Source of the DNA: Micrococcales bacterium
GTDB taxonomy: Bacteria; Actinomycetota; Actinomycetes; Actinomycetales; Dermatophilaceae
Reading direction: 5' to 3'
Assembly: GCA_021287075.1 (NCBI GenBank)
Contig: JAJTBD010000002.1
Coordinates: 209,983-273,982 of the forward strand
Length of the DNA: 64,000 nt
This document shows positions 17,100-25,891 of the stretch, one piece after another; position 1 is the first letter of the stretch; the number at the start of each line of letters is the position of its first letter. Under the pieces are notes generated by a model, which saw only the letters and a program-made list of their open reading frames with translations, was not told the DNA's origin and did not search any database. A program made the position numbers and the translations under genes.

Positions 17100-17119
17100 G
17101 CTCCATCGAACCAGCGCGC

Positions 17120-17168
17120 GCGGCATACCCTCGCGCATTTGGACTATCACAACGGTCGGGTATGCCGC
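17120..17168. repeat. Inverted pair of the GGTATGCCGC motif upstream of the lipoprotein gene
   Basis: GCGGCATACCC (17120-17130) and GGGTATGCCGC (17158-17168) are perfect inverted 11-mers separated by 27 bases. They lie in the 5' region of the lipoprotein gene, unlike the other pairs, which follow stop codons. Confidence 0.75.
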
Positions 17169-17216
17169 ACGCCCGTGCTCACGGCGCACCTCCCCCGCGG
17201 TCCTGATAGTCCAAAT
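17137..17216. repeat. 13-bp inverted repeat in divergent intergenic region
   Basis: ATTTGGACTATCA (17137-17149) is repeated in inverted form as TGATAGTCCAAAT (17204-17216), 54 bases apart. It is unusually AT-rich for this genome. It could be a pair of operator half-sites or the ends of a tiny mobile element; nothing decides between these. Confidence 0.6.
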
Positions 17217-17228
17217 ACCGCGGCGGGC

Positions 17229-17321
17229 GGGGCGTTCGTGCCCAACTGGGCTAAAGGGGTGGGGCGTTCGTGCCCAACTGGGCTAAAGGGGTGGGGCGTT
17301 TTCGCCCAACTGGGCAAAAGC
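17229..17321 (+). repeat. Three tandem copies of the GCCCA-NN-TGGGC element
   Basis: Copies begin at 17229, 17261 and 17293, period 32 bp. The first two read GGGGCGTTCGTGCCCA, then AC, then TGGGCTAAAGG; the third differs at three positions (GTTTTC, CAAAAG). All three have the same central dinucleotide AC. They lie between the divergent lipoprotein and fadA genes. Confidence 0.9.
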
Positions 17322-17362
17322 GCCCGGGGGAGGCGGCGGTCACACCAGCCCGGGTCTAGGCA

Positions 17363-17380
17363 ACTAAGCGCTTGCTTAGT
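17363..17380. promoter_or_regulatory. Palindromic operator in the fadAB promoter, TetR-type
   Basis: ACTAAGC-GCTT-GCTTAGT is an 18-bp perfect palindrome 42 bases before the fadA start. Its form fits sites bound by TetR-family regulators of fatty-acid degradation in actinobacteria (family knowledge). No such regulator gene is adjacent, so it probably acts in trans. Confidence 0.7.
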
Positions 17381-17421
17381 ACGGTGTGCGCAAGCACTCC
17401 TCACCCCGCGAAGGGACACCC

Positions 17422-18645
17422 ATGCCTGTCACCCCCACCGACGCGCTCATCTTCGACGCCGTGCGCACACCGCGCGGCAAGGGCAAGAAGGGCGGCGCGC
17501 TCTACGGCACCAAGCCGATCGACCTCGTCGTCCAGGTCATCAAGGCCATCACCGCGCGCAACGAGGGCCTCGACCCCGCCCTGATCGACGACATCGTGAT
17601 GGGCATCGTCTCGCCCGTCGGTGAGCAGGGCGCGGTGCTGCCGCGCGTCGCCGCGACCGTCGCCGGCCTGCCCGACACCGTGGCCGGCCTCCAGGTCAAC
17701 CGCTTCTGCGCCAGCGGCCTCGAGGCCGTCAACCTCGCCACCCAGAAGGTCGCCTCAGGCATGGAGGACCTCGTCCTCGCCGGCGGCGTCGAGTCGATGT
17801 CGCGCGTGCCGATGGGCTCCGACGGCGGCGCCTGGGCGATGGACCCGGCCACGTCCTATGACACCTACTTCGTGCCGCAGGGCATCAGCGCCGACCTCAT
17901 CGCCACGATCGAGGGCTTCAGCCGCCGCGACGTCGACGAGTTCGCCGAGACCTCCCAGCTCAAGGCCAAGGCCGCCTGGGACGAGGGCCGCTTCGCCCGC
18001 TCGATCGTGCCCGTGACCGACCCCAACGGCATCGTCGTCCTCGACCGCGACGAGCACATGCGCCCCCAGTCGACCGCCGACTCCCTCGCCAGCCTGCCGC
18101 CGAGCTTTGCCAAGATCGGCGCCGAGGGCGGCTTCGACGCCGTGGCCCTGCAGAAGTACCACTGGGTCGAGCAGATCAACCACGTCCACCACGCCGGCAA
18201 CTCCTCCGGCATCGTCGACGGCGCGACCCTCATGCTCATCGGCAACAAGGCCGCCGGCGAGAAGGCCGGCCTGACGCCGCGCGCCCGCATCGTCGCCACC
18301 GCCGTCACCGGCTCCGAGCCGACGATCATGCTCACCGGCCCCACCCCGGCCACCGAGAAGGTCCTCGCCCGCGCCGGCCTGACCGCCGGCGACATCGACG
18401 TCTGGGAGGTCAACGAGGCCTTCGCCGCCGTGCCGATGAAGCTGGCCAAGGACCTCGACGTCCCCATGGACAAGATCAACCCCAATGGCGGTTCCATCGC
18501 GATGGGCCACCCCCTCGGCGGCACCGGCGCGATCATCCTCGGCACCGCCCTCGACGAGCTCGAGCGCACCGGCGGCCGCTACGGCCTGGCCACGCTCTGC
18601 GTCGGCGGCGGCATGGGCATCGCGACCATCATCGAGCGGCTCTGA
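17422..18645 (+). CDS. fadA: Acetyl-CoA C-acyltransferase (thiolase), beta-oxidation
   Basis: A 407-residue thiolase started at ATG 17422 with GAAGGGA upstream. The acyl-accepting cysteine is Cys96 in [19 protein letters not shown] supplies the Asn/His region, GHPLGGTGA the catalytic His, and TLCVGGGMG the second catalytic Cys. It cleaves 3-ketoacyl-CoA to acetyl-CoA and a shortened acyl-CoA in the cytosol. It is followed after 50 bases by fadB; together they form the multienzyme beta-oxidation complex. The palindrome at 17363-17380 likely controls both. Confidence 0.93.
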   Translation: MPVTPTDALIFDAVRTPRGKGKKGGALYGTKPIDLVVQVIKAITARNEGLDPALIDDIVMGIVSPVGEQGAVLPRVAATVAGLPDTVAGLQVNRFCASGLEAVNLATQKVASGMEDLVLAGGVESMSRVPMGSDGGAWAMDPATSYDTYFVPQGISADLIATIEGFSRRDVDEFAETSQLKAKAAWDEGRFARSIVPVTDPNGIVVLDRDEHMRPQSTADSLASLPPSFAKIGAEGGFDAVALQKYHWVEQINHVHHAGNSSGIVDGATLMLIGNKAAGEKAGLTPRARIVATAVTGSEPTIMLTGPTPATEKVLARAGLTAGDIDVWEVNEAFAAVPMKLAKDLDVPMDKINPNGGSIAMGHPLGGTGAIILGTALDELERTGGRYGLATLCVGGGMGIATIIERL

Positions 18646-18695
18646 CGCTCACCCACCCCCGAGACCACACGGCATACCAAAGGACGTCAGAACCC

Positions 18696-20888
18696 ATGAG
18701 CACCAGCACAATCCGCTATGACAAGGACGCCGAGGGCATCGTCACCCTCACCCTCGACGACCCCAACCAGTCGGCGAACACCATGAACGACGACTTCCGT
18801 GCGTCGCTGCACGAGACCGTCGAGCGCCTCGAGGCCGAGAAGGACTCCATCACCGGCGTCATCCTCGCCTCGGCCAAGAAGACCTTCTTCGCCGGCGGCG
18901 ACCTCAACATGCTGCTGTCCGTCCCCGCGACCAAGGACGGCGCGCAGCAGACGATCGAGCGCAGCAGCCTGATGAAGGCCGACATGCGCCGTCTCGAGAC
19001 GCTCGGCAAGCCCGTCGTCGCGTGCATCAACGGTGCGGCCCTGGGCGGCGGCCTCGAGCTCGCCCTGTGCTGCCACCACCGCGTCGCCCTCGACAGCCCG
19101 GCCGTGCAGATCGGCCTGCCCGAGGTCACCCTCGGCCTGCTCCCCGGCGGCGGCGGCGTCGTGCGCGTCACCCGCATGCTCGGCATCGCCTCCGGCCTGA
19201 TGAACGTGCTGCTCCAGGGCCAGCGCCACCGCCCCGCCAAGGCCCTCGAGCTCGGGCTCGTCGACGAGCTGGCCGCCAGCCCCGAGGAGATGCTCGACAA
19301 GGCCAAGGCGTGGATCAAGGCCAACCCCGAGCCCGCCCAGCCGTGGGACGTCAAGGGCTACCGGATGCCCGGCGGCACGCCCAGCACCCCCTCCCTCGCC
19401 GCGATGCTGCCGGCCTTCCCCGCCAACCTGCGCAAGACCCTCAAGGGCGCCAACATGCCCGCGCCGCTGGCGATCATGTCCGCGGCCGTCGAGGGGGCCG
19501 GGCTCGACTTCGACACTGCCCAGCTCGTCGAGACCCGCTACTTCGCCGGGCTCGCCTCGGGCCAGGTCGCCAAGAACATGATCCGCGCGACCTTCTTCGA
19601 CATGCAGAAGGCCAACGGGCTGGTCAAGCAGTACGGCGCCGACGCCAAGCCCGTCGAGAAGGTCCTCGTCCTCGGCGCCGGCATGATGGGCGCCGCGATC
19701 GCCTATGTCTGCGCCAAGGCCGGCATGCAGGTCGTCCTCAAGGACGTCACCCAGGAGGGCGCCGACAAGGGCAAGGGCTACTCGGAGACGTTGGTGCGCA
19801 AGGCGATCGAGCGCGGCCGCTCCACCGAGGAAAAGGGCGCCGAGCTGCTCGCGCGCATCCACCCGACAGACAGGGCCGAGGACGCCGCGGGCTGCCAGCT
19901 CGTCGTCGAGGCCGTCTTCGAGGACCCCAAGGTCAAGGCGCAGGTCTTCGCCGAGATCGAGCCGGTCATCGAGCCCGACGCGCTGCTCGGCTCCAACACC
20001 TCGACCCTGCCGATCACCCTTCTGGCAGAAGGCGTCTCGCGCCCCGACGACTTCATCGGCCTGCACTTCTTCTCGCCCGTCGACAAGATGCCGCTGCTCG
20101 AGATCATCCGCGGCGAGAAGACCTCCGACGCGGCCCTCGGCCGGGCGCTGGCCTTCTGCAAGCAGATCGGCAAGACGCCCATCGTGGTCAACGACTCGCG
20201 CGGCTTCTTCACCTCGCGCGTCATCGGCACCTTCACCTCCGAGGGCATGGCGATGCTCGCCGAGGGCGCCGCGCCGTCGTCCATCGAGCAGGCCTCGGCC
20301 CAGGCGGGCTACCCCGCCCCGGTCCTCCAGCTCATGGACGAGCTGACCCTCACCCTGCCGCGCCGGATCCGCGACGAGACGCGCGCCGCGGCGGTCGCCG
20401 AGGGCAAGGAGGCGGGCGCCCACCCCTCCGACGTCGTCATCGACCGCATGCTCGACGAGTTCGACCGCAAGGGCCGCTCGTCCGGCGCCGGCTTCTACGA
20501 CTACGAGGGCGGCAAGCGCACCGGTCTGTGGCCGGGCCTGGAGGCCTTCAAGCAGGGCGAGGACTATGCCGACATCCCCTTCGAGGACATGAAGGAGCGG
20601 ATGCTCTTCATCGAGGCGCTCGAGACCGTCAAGTGCCTCGACGAGGGCGTGCTCACCTCGACGACCGACGCCAACGTCGGCTCGATCCTCGGCATCGGCT
20701 ACCCGGTCTGGACCGGCGGCGTCGCCCGCTACATGGACCAGTACCCAGGCGGCCTGAAGGGCTTCGTCGCTCGCTCCCGCGAGCTCGCCGAGCGCTACGG
20801 CGAGCGCTTCACCCCGCCCGCCTCGCTCGTACAGAAGGCAGAGCAGGGTGGCACCTTCGAGGAGATCGCCCCGGGCGCCGGCGCCTGA
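18696..20888 (+). CDS. fadB: 3-hydroxyacyl-CoA dehydrogenase/enoyl-CoA hydratase bifunctional protein
   Basis: A 730-residue multifunctional enzyme. The N-terminal crotonase domain (about 1-190) has FAGGDLNML and GGGLELALCCHHRVA. The NAD-binding domain begins near residue 320 with KVLVLGAGMMGAAIAYVCAKAG, followed by the 3HCDH motif HFFSPVDKMPLLEI, and the C-terminal 3HCDH domain is present to the end. It hydrates enoyl-CoA and oxidises L-3-hydroxyacyl-CoA, feeding FadA. A perfect hairpin built from two GGTATGCCGC copies closes the operon. Confidence 0.95.
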   Translation: MSTSTIRYDKDAEGIVTLTLDDPNQSANTMNDDFRASLHETVERLEAEKDSITGVILASAKKTFFAGGDLNMLLSVPATKDGAQQTIERSSLMKADMRRLETLGKPVVACINGAALGGGLELALCCHHRVALDSPAVQIGLPEVTLGLLPGGGGVVRVTRMLGIASGLMNVLLQGQRHRPAKALELGLVDELAASPEEMLDKAKAWIKANPEPAQPWDVKGYRMPGGTPSTPSLAAMLPAFPANLRKTLKGANMPAPLAIMSAAVEGAGLDFDTAQLVETRYFAGLASGQVAKNMIRATFFDMQKANGLVKQYGADAKPVEKVLVLGAGMMGAAIAYVCAKAGMQVVLKDVTQEGADKGKGYSETLVRKAIERGRSTEEKGAELLARIHPTDRAEDAAGCQLVVEAVFEDPKVKAQVFAEIEPVIEPDALLGSNTSTLPITLLAEGVSRPDDFIGLHFFSPVDKMPLLEIIRGEKTSDAALGRALAFCKQIGKTPIVVNDSRGFFTSRVIGTFTSEGMAMLAEGAAPSSIEQASAQAGYPAPVLQLMDELTLTLPRRIRDETRAAAVAEGKEAGAHPSDVVIDRMLDEFDRKGRSSGAGFYDYEGGKRTGLWPGLEAFKQGEDYADIPFEDMKERMLFIEALETVKCLDEGVLTSTTDANVGSILGIGYPVWTGGVARYMDQYPGGLKGFVARSRELAERYGERFTPPASLVQKAEQGGTFEEIAPGAGA

Positions 20889-20909
20889 TCCCTCGCCGGG
20901 CACAGCATG

Positions 20910-20946
20910 AGGTATGCCGCGTGGTCGCCGACCACGCGGCATACCT
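20910..20946 (+). terminator. Terminator hairpin made of an inverted GGTATGCCGC pair
   Basis: Arms AGGTATGCCGCGTGGTCG (20910-20927) and CGACCACGCGGCATACCT (20929-20946) are perfectly complementary, starting 22 bases after the fadB stop. Two exact motif copies (20911-20920 and 20936-20945) form the stem. A short CTCT tract follows. Confidence 0.8.
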
Positions 20947-20972
20947 CTCTCTGGGCGTATTAGCCTTCACCC

Positions 20973-23900
20973 GTGACCCAGACGCCACCCACCAGCCCGC
21001 CGCGGGACGAACCCGCGGGTCATCCGGCTGCTGGACCCAGCATGGGGGAGACCATCGCGCGCTGGCAGCGCGACCTGGCCGGGCTTGGCGGGCCCAACAC
21101 GCTGCTGTGGCACCGCGACCTGCCGGACGGCACGCTGGACCTGACCACCGCCCACCCCGGCGGCGTCTCCAAGCTGCTCGCCGGACGCCCCACCCGCCTG
21201 GGCGAGCTGGTGCGCGAGCCCTCGGCGCTGCACGAGGCCCGACGTCGCGCCCGTGCGATCCGCGGCAAGACGCTCGAGATGGCCGAGGAGCGCGGCCTGG
21301 CGACCGGCTATCTCGCTGTCGGGATGGCTACCTGGGCGGGGCGGGGGAGCGTCGGGTCGCCATCGGCCCCCGTGCTGCTGCGCGCCTGCGAGCTGCGGCC
21401 GGTCGACGCGGCCGAGAGCGACTTCGTCGTCGACCTGGGCCCGGACGCTGAGTTCAACCCCGTGCTTGCGCAGTATCTGCGCGGCGAGCGCGGTCTGGAT
21501 GTCGATGTGGCACACCTGGAGTCGATGGCGGTGACCGGGGCGCGCTTCGACCCCTATCCGGTGTATGCCGCGCTGCGCCACCTGTGCGCCCCCCTGCCGG
21601 ACTTCGCGGTGACGCCGCGGCTCGTGCTCGGCAACTTCCCCTATGACAAGCTCGCCATGGTGGCCGACCTTGCGGCACAAGGGGATCGGCTCGGCTCCCA
21701 CCCCGTCATCGCCGCGCTGGCCGGCGACGAGGCCGCGCGTGCCTCACTCGACCGGCCGGTGCCCGAGGGCGCGCCGGACCACGACCCGCGCCACGAGCAC
21801 CTCGTGCTCGACGCCGACTCCTCCCAGCAGGCGGTCATCGACGCGGTGCGAGGCGGCGCCGACCTGGTGGTGACCGGGCCGCCCGGCACGGGCAAGTCGC
21901 AGACCATCGCCAACCTCATCGCGGCCCTCGCCGGTGACGGCAAGAGCGTGCTCTTCGTCGCCGAGAAGCGCGCTGCCGTCGACCACGTGCTGGGCCGGCT
22001 GCGCCATCTCGGGCTCGGCGACCTCGTCCTCGACACGCACGGCGGCTCCGGCGGTCAGCGAGCGCTCGTCGCCCGAGTGGCCGAGGTCCTCGCGCGCCAC
22101 TCCCGTCCGGCGCCCCCCGACACCACGACCTCCGACGAGGAGCTGCTTGCGGCCCGGGAGACGCTGTCGACCCATCGCGACTCGCTGCACCGGGTGCGCG
22201 AGCCCTGGCAGGTCTCCGTGCACCGCGCCCAGGAGGAGGTCGCCGAGCTCGAGGCCCGCGAGCTGCCGCCGCGCACGCGCGTGCGGCTGCGCGGCGAGGT
22301 GCTGGCCGCCCTCGACCCGACACGCCGCGAGTCGCTCTGGGCCGACCTCGACGAGGCCGGGCGGTCGGGGGCGTGGTCCTCCGACCCCGGCGCGGCCGAC
22401 CCGTGGTGGGGGGCAGCCATCCGGGATGAGTCCGAGGCGGAGTGCGCCGCCGAGATCGTCAGCCGCCTGGACGCAGGCGAGTTCAAGGAGACCGGCACCC
22501 GCCTCGACGCGCTCATCGAGGAGGCCGGGCTGCCGGAGGCGGCCACCGCCAGCGACTGGGGGCGTGCCCTCGCCGCGATCAGCGAGGCCGCGGCCGTGCT
22601 CGAGGTCTTCCGGCCCGAGGTCTTTGACATCCCACTCGCCGACATGGTCGGCGCGACCGGTGCCCGCTCCTATCGCCGCGAGCACTCAATCGCCCTGTCG
22701 CTGCCCGCCCGCCAGCGGCTGCGCCGCCAGGCCATGGGCCTGCTGCGGCCCGGGCCGGTGCCGGACGACCTGCATGCCGTGCTGCTGCGCGCCCAGAACG
22801 TCCGGGTCACCTGGCAGGGTCTGACAGGTGTGGGTGGCCGACCCCGCGCGCCGCATGGCGTCGCCGCCGCCGTGACCGCCCACGGCCGCCTCGTCGAGGA
22901 GCTGCGCTGGCTGGGCGAGCATCTCGCGCCGGGGGACGGCGAGCACGAGCTGCTCGACCTGCCCATCGGCGACCTGCGATCTCGCGTCGCGGCCCTGGCC
23001 GGCTCCCTCGACCGGCTGCGGGTGCTGCCGACCGTCGCGCCTGCACTGGGGCGGCTGCGCGCCGCTGGCCTGGGCCCGCTCGTGGACGACCTCGCCGCGA
23101 GGCGGGTGCCGGCAGACTCGGCGAGGCACGAGCTCGACTTCGCCTTCTGGACCTCGGTGGCCGAGGCCGTGGCCACCACTGACGGTGTCTATGGCGGCCA
23201 CCACGGCGACCGGATGCGTGCTGTCGCAGCCGAGTTCGTCCGTCAGGACCGTGCTCATCTGGCCTCCGGCCCGGGACGGGTGCGCGCGGAGGTGGGCCGT
23301 CGGCTGGGGCGGGCCATCGCGGCATACCCAGAGCAGGTCGAGGCCGTCCGGGCGGCGGAGCGCGACGGCAGGGCGTTGCGCGCGCTCGTCGACAGCGCGC
23401 CGCAGGTGCTCTCCGCAGCGGCGCCGTGCCTGGCGATGAGCCCGCTTGTGGTCGCCTCGGTCATGCCGCCCGGGCAGCATGTCGACGTCGTCGTCTTTGA
23501 CGAGGCATCGCAGATCCCGCCCGCGCTGGCGGCCTCGGCGATCAGCCGCGGGCGGCAGGTCGTGGTCGTCGGCGACCCACACCAGATGCCGCCGAGCGGG
23601 TTTGTCACTGCCGCAACGGAACTCGACAGCGAGGGAGGCGGTGCCTCGCCGTCTGTGCTGGATGTCCTCGCAGACCTGCTCCCGACCCGCAGCCTCGACT
23701 GGCACTACCGCTCCCACGACGCGCGGCTGATCGACTTCTCCTCCGAGCGCCTCTATGGGGGCTCCATCACGACCTTCCCGGGCACTCTGCGCGGTGACAT
23801 CGTGCGGGTGGAGCGGGTCGATGGCAGCGATGGCGCCATCCAACAGGGCTCTGCCACAGTCGAGTCCACGCCCGATGAGGTCGCCCGGGTCGTCGAGCTC

Positions 23901-24776
23901 GTCCTCGACCACGCCCGCCGCCGTCCGACGCGGTCGCTCGCGGTCATCACCCTCGGGCGTCTGCACGCAGAGCGCATCGACGACGCCCTCCGCCGCGCGC
24001 TCGCCGGGGCCGACCCCTCCATCGCGTCCTTCTTTGACGAGGCCCGCCCGGAGCGCTTCTTCGTCAAGGACATCGAGCGGGTGCAGGGCGACGAGCGCGA
24101 CGCCGTCATCCTCGCGGTGGGGTATGCCGCGACGCCCCACGGCCAGCTGCCGCACCGCTTCGGCGCCGTCAGTGCCGAGGGCGGCGACCGCCGTCTCAAC
24201 GTCGCGATCACCCGGGCCCGGCGCTCGATGACGGTCGTCACCTCACTGACGGCGGAGCAGCTGGCGGGAGCCCCGCTGCGCGCACCCGGCGCGGAGATGC
24301 TGCGCGACTATCTCGCCTATGCGGAGCGGCATGGCCAGGTCCCCGACGAGGCGCCGCTCGATGCGCCCGAGGCGTCCGGCGCGCTCCGGGCGGGTCTGGC
24401 GCGCCGGCTGCGCGAGGCCGGGCTCGTGGTGCACGAGCAGCACGGCCGCTCGGCGGGCCGGATCGACATCGCCGTCGAGGACCCGCACCGGCCGGGGCGG
24501 ATGAAGGTCGCCGTCGAGACCGATGGCGAGGCGTATGCCGCGATGGCCAGTGTGCGCGACCGCGACCGCCTGCGGCCCGAGCATCTTGAGCGCCTGGGCT
24601 GGGACCACGTGCGGGTGTGGACCACCGACCTGTTCCGCGATCCGGCCCGTGAGGTCGCGCGGGTGCTGGAGGTGGCCCGGCGCGAGGCCCCTTGCCAGCG
24701 TCCGGAGCGTCGCCGGGCTGAGATCCCGGGGACCTTTGACAATGTCGACCCGGCGCTCTTCCTGGGCGAGCAGTGA
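20973..24776 (+). CDS. SF1 helicase with C-terminal Vsr/DUF559-like nuclease domain (DUF4011 type)
   Basis: A 1267-residue protein from GTG 20973. An N-terminal DUF4011-like region precedes a split UvrD/Dna2-type helicase: Walker A VTGPPGTGKSQTIANLI at about residue 300, Walker B FDEASQIPPALA, GDPHQMPP, VQGDERDAVIL and LNVAITRARRSMTV. The C-terminus (about 1140-1240) has RIDIAVEDP, VAVETDGEAY and SVRDRDRLRPEHLERLGWDHV, the MTES_1575/Vsr-like endonuclease pattern with its acidic residues. It should unwind and cut nucleic acid. Relatives are suspected in defence or repair, but no experimental role is implied here. The downstream small gene overlaps its stop. Confidence 0.85.
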   Translation: MTQTPPTSPPRDEPAGHPAAGPSMGETIARWQRDLAGLGGPNTLLWHRDLPDGTLDLTTAHPGGVSKLLAGRPTRLGELVREPSALHEARRRARAIRGKTLEMAEERGLATGYLAVGMATWAGRGSVGSPSAPVLLRACELRPVDAAESDFVVDLGPDAEFNPVLAQYLRGERGLDVDVAHLESMAVTGARFDPYPVYAALRHLCAPLPDFAVTPRLVLGNFPYDKLAMVADLAAQGDRLGSHPVIAALAGDEAARASLDRPVPEGAPDHDPRHEHLVLDADSSQQAVIDAVRGGADLVVTGPPGTGKSQTIANLIAALAGDGKSVLFVAEKRAAVDHVLGRLRHLGLGDLVLDTHGGSGGQRALVARVAEVLARHSRPAPPDTTTSDEELLAARETLSTHRDSLHRVREPWQVSVHRAQEEVAELEARELPPRTRVRLRGEVLAALDPTRRESLWADLDEAGRSGAWSSDPGAADPWWGAAIRDESEAECAAEIVSRLDAGEFKETGTRLDALIEEAGLPEAATASDWGRALAAISEAAAVLEVFRPEVFDIPLADMVGATGARSYRREHSIALSLPARQRLRRQAMGLLRPGPVPDDLHAVLLRAQNVRVTWQGLTGVGGRPRAPHGVAAAVTAHGRLVEELRWLGEHLAPGDGEHELLDLPIGDLRSRVAALAGSLDRLRVLPTVAPALGRLRAAGLGPLVDDLAARRVPADSARHELDFAFWTSVAEAVATTDGVYGGHHGDRMRAVAAEFVRQDRAHLASGPGRVRAEVGRRLGRAIAAYPEQVEAVRAAERDGRALRALVDSAPQVLSAAAPCLAMSPLVVASVMPPGQHVDVVVFDEASQIPPALAASAISRGRQVVVVGDPHQMPPSGFVTAATELDSEGGGASPSVLDVLADLLPTRSLDWHYRSHDARLIDFSSERLYGGSITTFPGTLRGDIVRVERVDGSDGAIQQGSATVESTPDEVARVVELVLDHARRRPTRSLAVITLGRLHAERIDDALRRALAGADPSIASFFDEARPERFFVKDIERVQGDERDAVILAVGYAATPHGQLPHRFGAVSAEGGDRRLNVAITRARRSMTVVTSLTAEQLAGAPLRAPGAEMLRDYLAYAERHGQVPDEAPLDAPEASGALRAGLARRLREAGLVVHEQHGRSAGRIDIAVEDPHRPGRMKVAVETDGEAYAAMASVRDRDRLRPEHLERLGWDHVRVWTTDLFRDPAREVARVLEVARREAPCQRPERRRAEIPGTFDNVDPALFLGEQ

Positions 24777-25054
24777 CCCGCAGGCACCGCCGCGTGGTCT
24801 CCCGGCCGACGCGGATCGGCACGGGCCAGGAGCCTGTGTGGTCCGGCGGCGCGAGCCCCGACGGCCAGAGCGGCGCTGACCAGGCCCGGCAGTCGCAGGG
24901 CACCCGGGTGGTGCGGCCGGGGGAGAGCTGGGCCGGGCCGGAGGGCGACGCCGTCGACCAGACCCGCGACGACACCGACGAGGGGTGGGGGGAGCAGGCC
25001 CCCGGGCGCGATGCGGAGTGGTACCGCTCGCAGCGCCCGCCCCACTGGGAGTAG
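24773..25054 (+). CDS. Small hydrophilic hypothetical protein
   Basis: A 93-residue product whose GTG (24773) overlaps the helicase stop as GTGA, so it should be translationally coupled. It is rich in Gly, Asp, Gln and Arg and looks disordered, ending in a conserved-looking GRDAEWYRSQRPPHWE. Short proteins with such a WYR-RPPHW ending are common and unnamed in actinobacteria (from memory). It may assist the helicase-nuclease, which is inference from coupling alone. The 44-bp repeats begin right at its stop codon. Confidence 0.65.
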   Translation: MTRRHRRVVSRPTRIGTGQEPVWSGGASPDGQSGADQARQSQGTRVVRPGESWAGPEGDAVDQTRDDTDEGWGEQAPGRDAEWYRSQRPPHWE

Positions 25055-25230
25055 CGGAACTCGCCACGTGGCGTGATGTGAGGCGCGGGGCGCTGTGCCG
25101 GAACTCGCCACTTGGCGTGATGTGAGGCGCGGGGCGCTGTGGCGGAACTCGCCACTTGGCGTGATGTGAGGCGCGGGGCGCTGTGGCGGAACTCGCCACT
25201 TGGCGCGATGCGTGTGTCGGGGTGCGGCGC
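25055..25230 (+). repeat. 44-bp tandem repeat, four units
   Basis: Units start at 25055, 25099, 25143 and 25187. Each begins CGGAACTCGCCA, continues with two variable bases and TGGCGTGATGTGAGG, and ends GCGGGGCGCTGTG; the fourth has diverged after TGGCG. The core CGCCA-NN-TGGCG is palindromic (CG in unit 1, CT in units 2-4). The array begins immediately after the small gene's stop. Confidence 0.92.
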
Positions 25231-25297
25231 TAGTGGTGCCGGATCGACCTCCCACGGCGCTCTGAGTATCACCAGCGTCATGGCGCGGCAGCAGGAT

Positions 25298-25384
25298 GGG
25301 GCGTTTGTGCCCAATTGGGCGAAAGGGCGAGCGGCCGGCGTGCGGGGCGGGCGGGGCGTTTGTGCCCAATTGGGCGAAAGGGTG
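25298..25384 (+). repeat. Two copies of the GCCCA-NN-TGGGC element
   Basis: Copies start at 25298 and 25353 and read GGGGCGTTTGTGCCCA, AT, TGGGCGAAAGG in both, 55 bases apart. The centre GCCCAATTGGGC is a perfect 12-bp palindrome. No gene is seen between 25055 and 25531; this stretch is filled by the two repeat types and the mscL terminator. Confidence 0.9.
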
Positions 25385-25404
25385 AGGGGGCGGGCGACAG
25401 CATG

Positions 25405-25442
25405 CGAGAGGGGCGGGAGCCTGGTGGCTCCCGCCCCTCTCG
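25405..25442 (-). terminator. Terminator hairpin downstream of mscL
   Basis: Perfect 17-bp arms CGAGAGGGGCGGGAGCC (25405-25421) and GGCTCCCGCCCCTCTCG (25426-25442) with a TGGT loop, 90 bases past the mscL stop. Confidence 0.8.
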
Positions 25443-25531
25443 GCGGTCGACGGTCAGCGGGTCGCGCGCGATGCGCCGGCCGCCGGGCCGTCAGCGAGTC
25501 TGCGGTCGCGGGGACCCTCAGCAGCTCGCGC

Positions 25532-25891
25532 TCAGCGGCGGGCCAGCGAGTCGCGGATCTCGCGCAGCAGGGTGATCTCCTCGGCCAGCTCCTCCTCCGG
25601 GTCGGCCATGCCCATGCGGGCCTTGGCGGCCTCGTAGGGCTTGACGATGAAGAAGTAGACGATGAAGGCGAGGATGAGGAAGGCGACGAGCGCGGTCAGG
25701 AACGGGCCCACGGTGGTCAGGCCGGCAACCTTCCAGGAGTCGAAGTTGGGGGCGCCGCCGGCCTTGGCGATGAGCTCCATGACGATCTTGGTGAACGACT
25801 CGACGACCTTGGCGAACGCGCCGGCCATGATGAAGGCGACGGCAAGCTCAATAAGGTTGCCGCGCATGATGAAGTCCTTGAAACCCTTCAT
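25532..25891 (-). CDS. mscL: Large-conductance mechanosensitive channel MscL
   Basis: A 119-residue channel subunit. MKGFKDFIMRGNLIELAVAFIMAGAF is the conserved amphipathic helix and TM1 start; TM2 is about residues 68-90 (LTALVAFLILAFIVYFFIVKP). The C-terminal helix (EEELAEEITLLREIRDSL) forms the cytoplasmic bundle. As a homopentamer it opens under membrane tension to release solutes during osmotic downshock. The position-20 area has EL rather than the usual DL. It ends a probable same-strand cluster with the SAF-domain gene, though 304 bases separate them, so it may have its own promoter. Confidence 0.95.
   Translation of the reverse strand: MKGFKDFIMRGNLIELAVAFIMAGAFAKVVESFTKIVMELIAKAGGAPNFDSWKVAGLTTVGPFLTALVAFLILAFIVYFFIVKPYEAAKARMGMADPEEELAEEITLLREIRDSLARR

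Noticed and set aside
17229..17321. Possible CRISPR array of 32-bp units
   Set aside because: Units touch each other without spacers, and copies occur singly elsewhere.
19022..21451. 809-residue frame within fadB and the helicase start
   Set aside because: Arg/Pro/Ala-rich shadow of two well-supported genes.
25055..25230. Possible CRISPR array
   Set aside because: The 44-bp units are contiguous with no unique spacers and no cas genes are nearby.
24238..25314. 358-residue minus-strand frame spanning the 44-bp repeats
   Set aside because: It is a repeat-driven frame (repeated SHHAKWRVP-like peptides) opposite the helicase end, without a start signal or domain.
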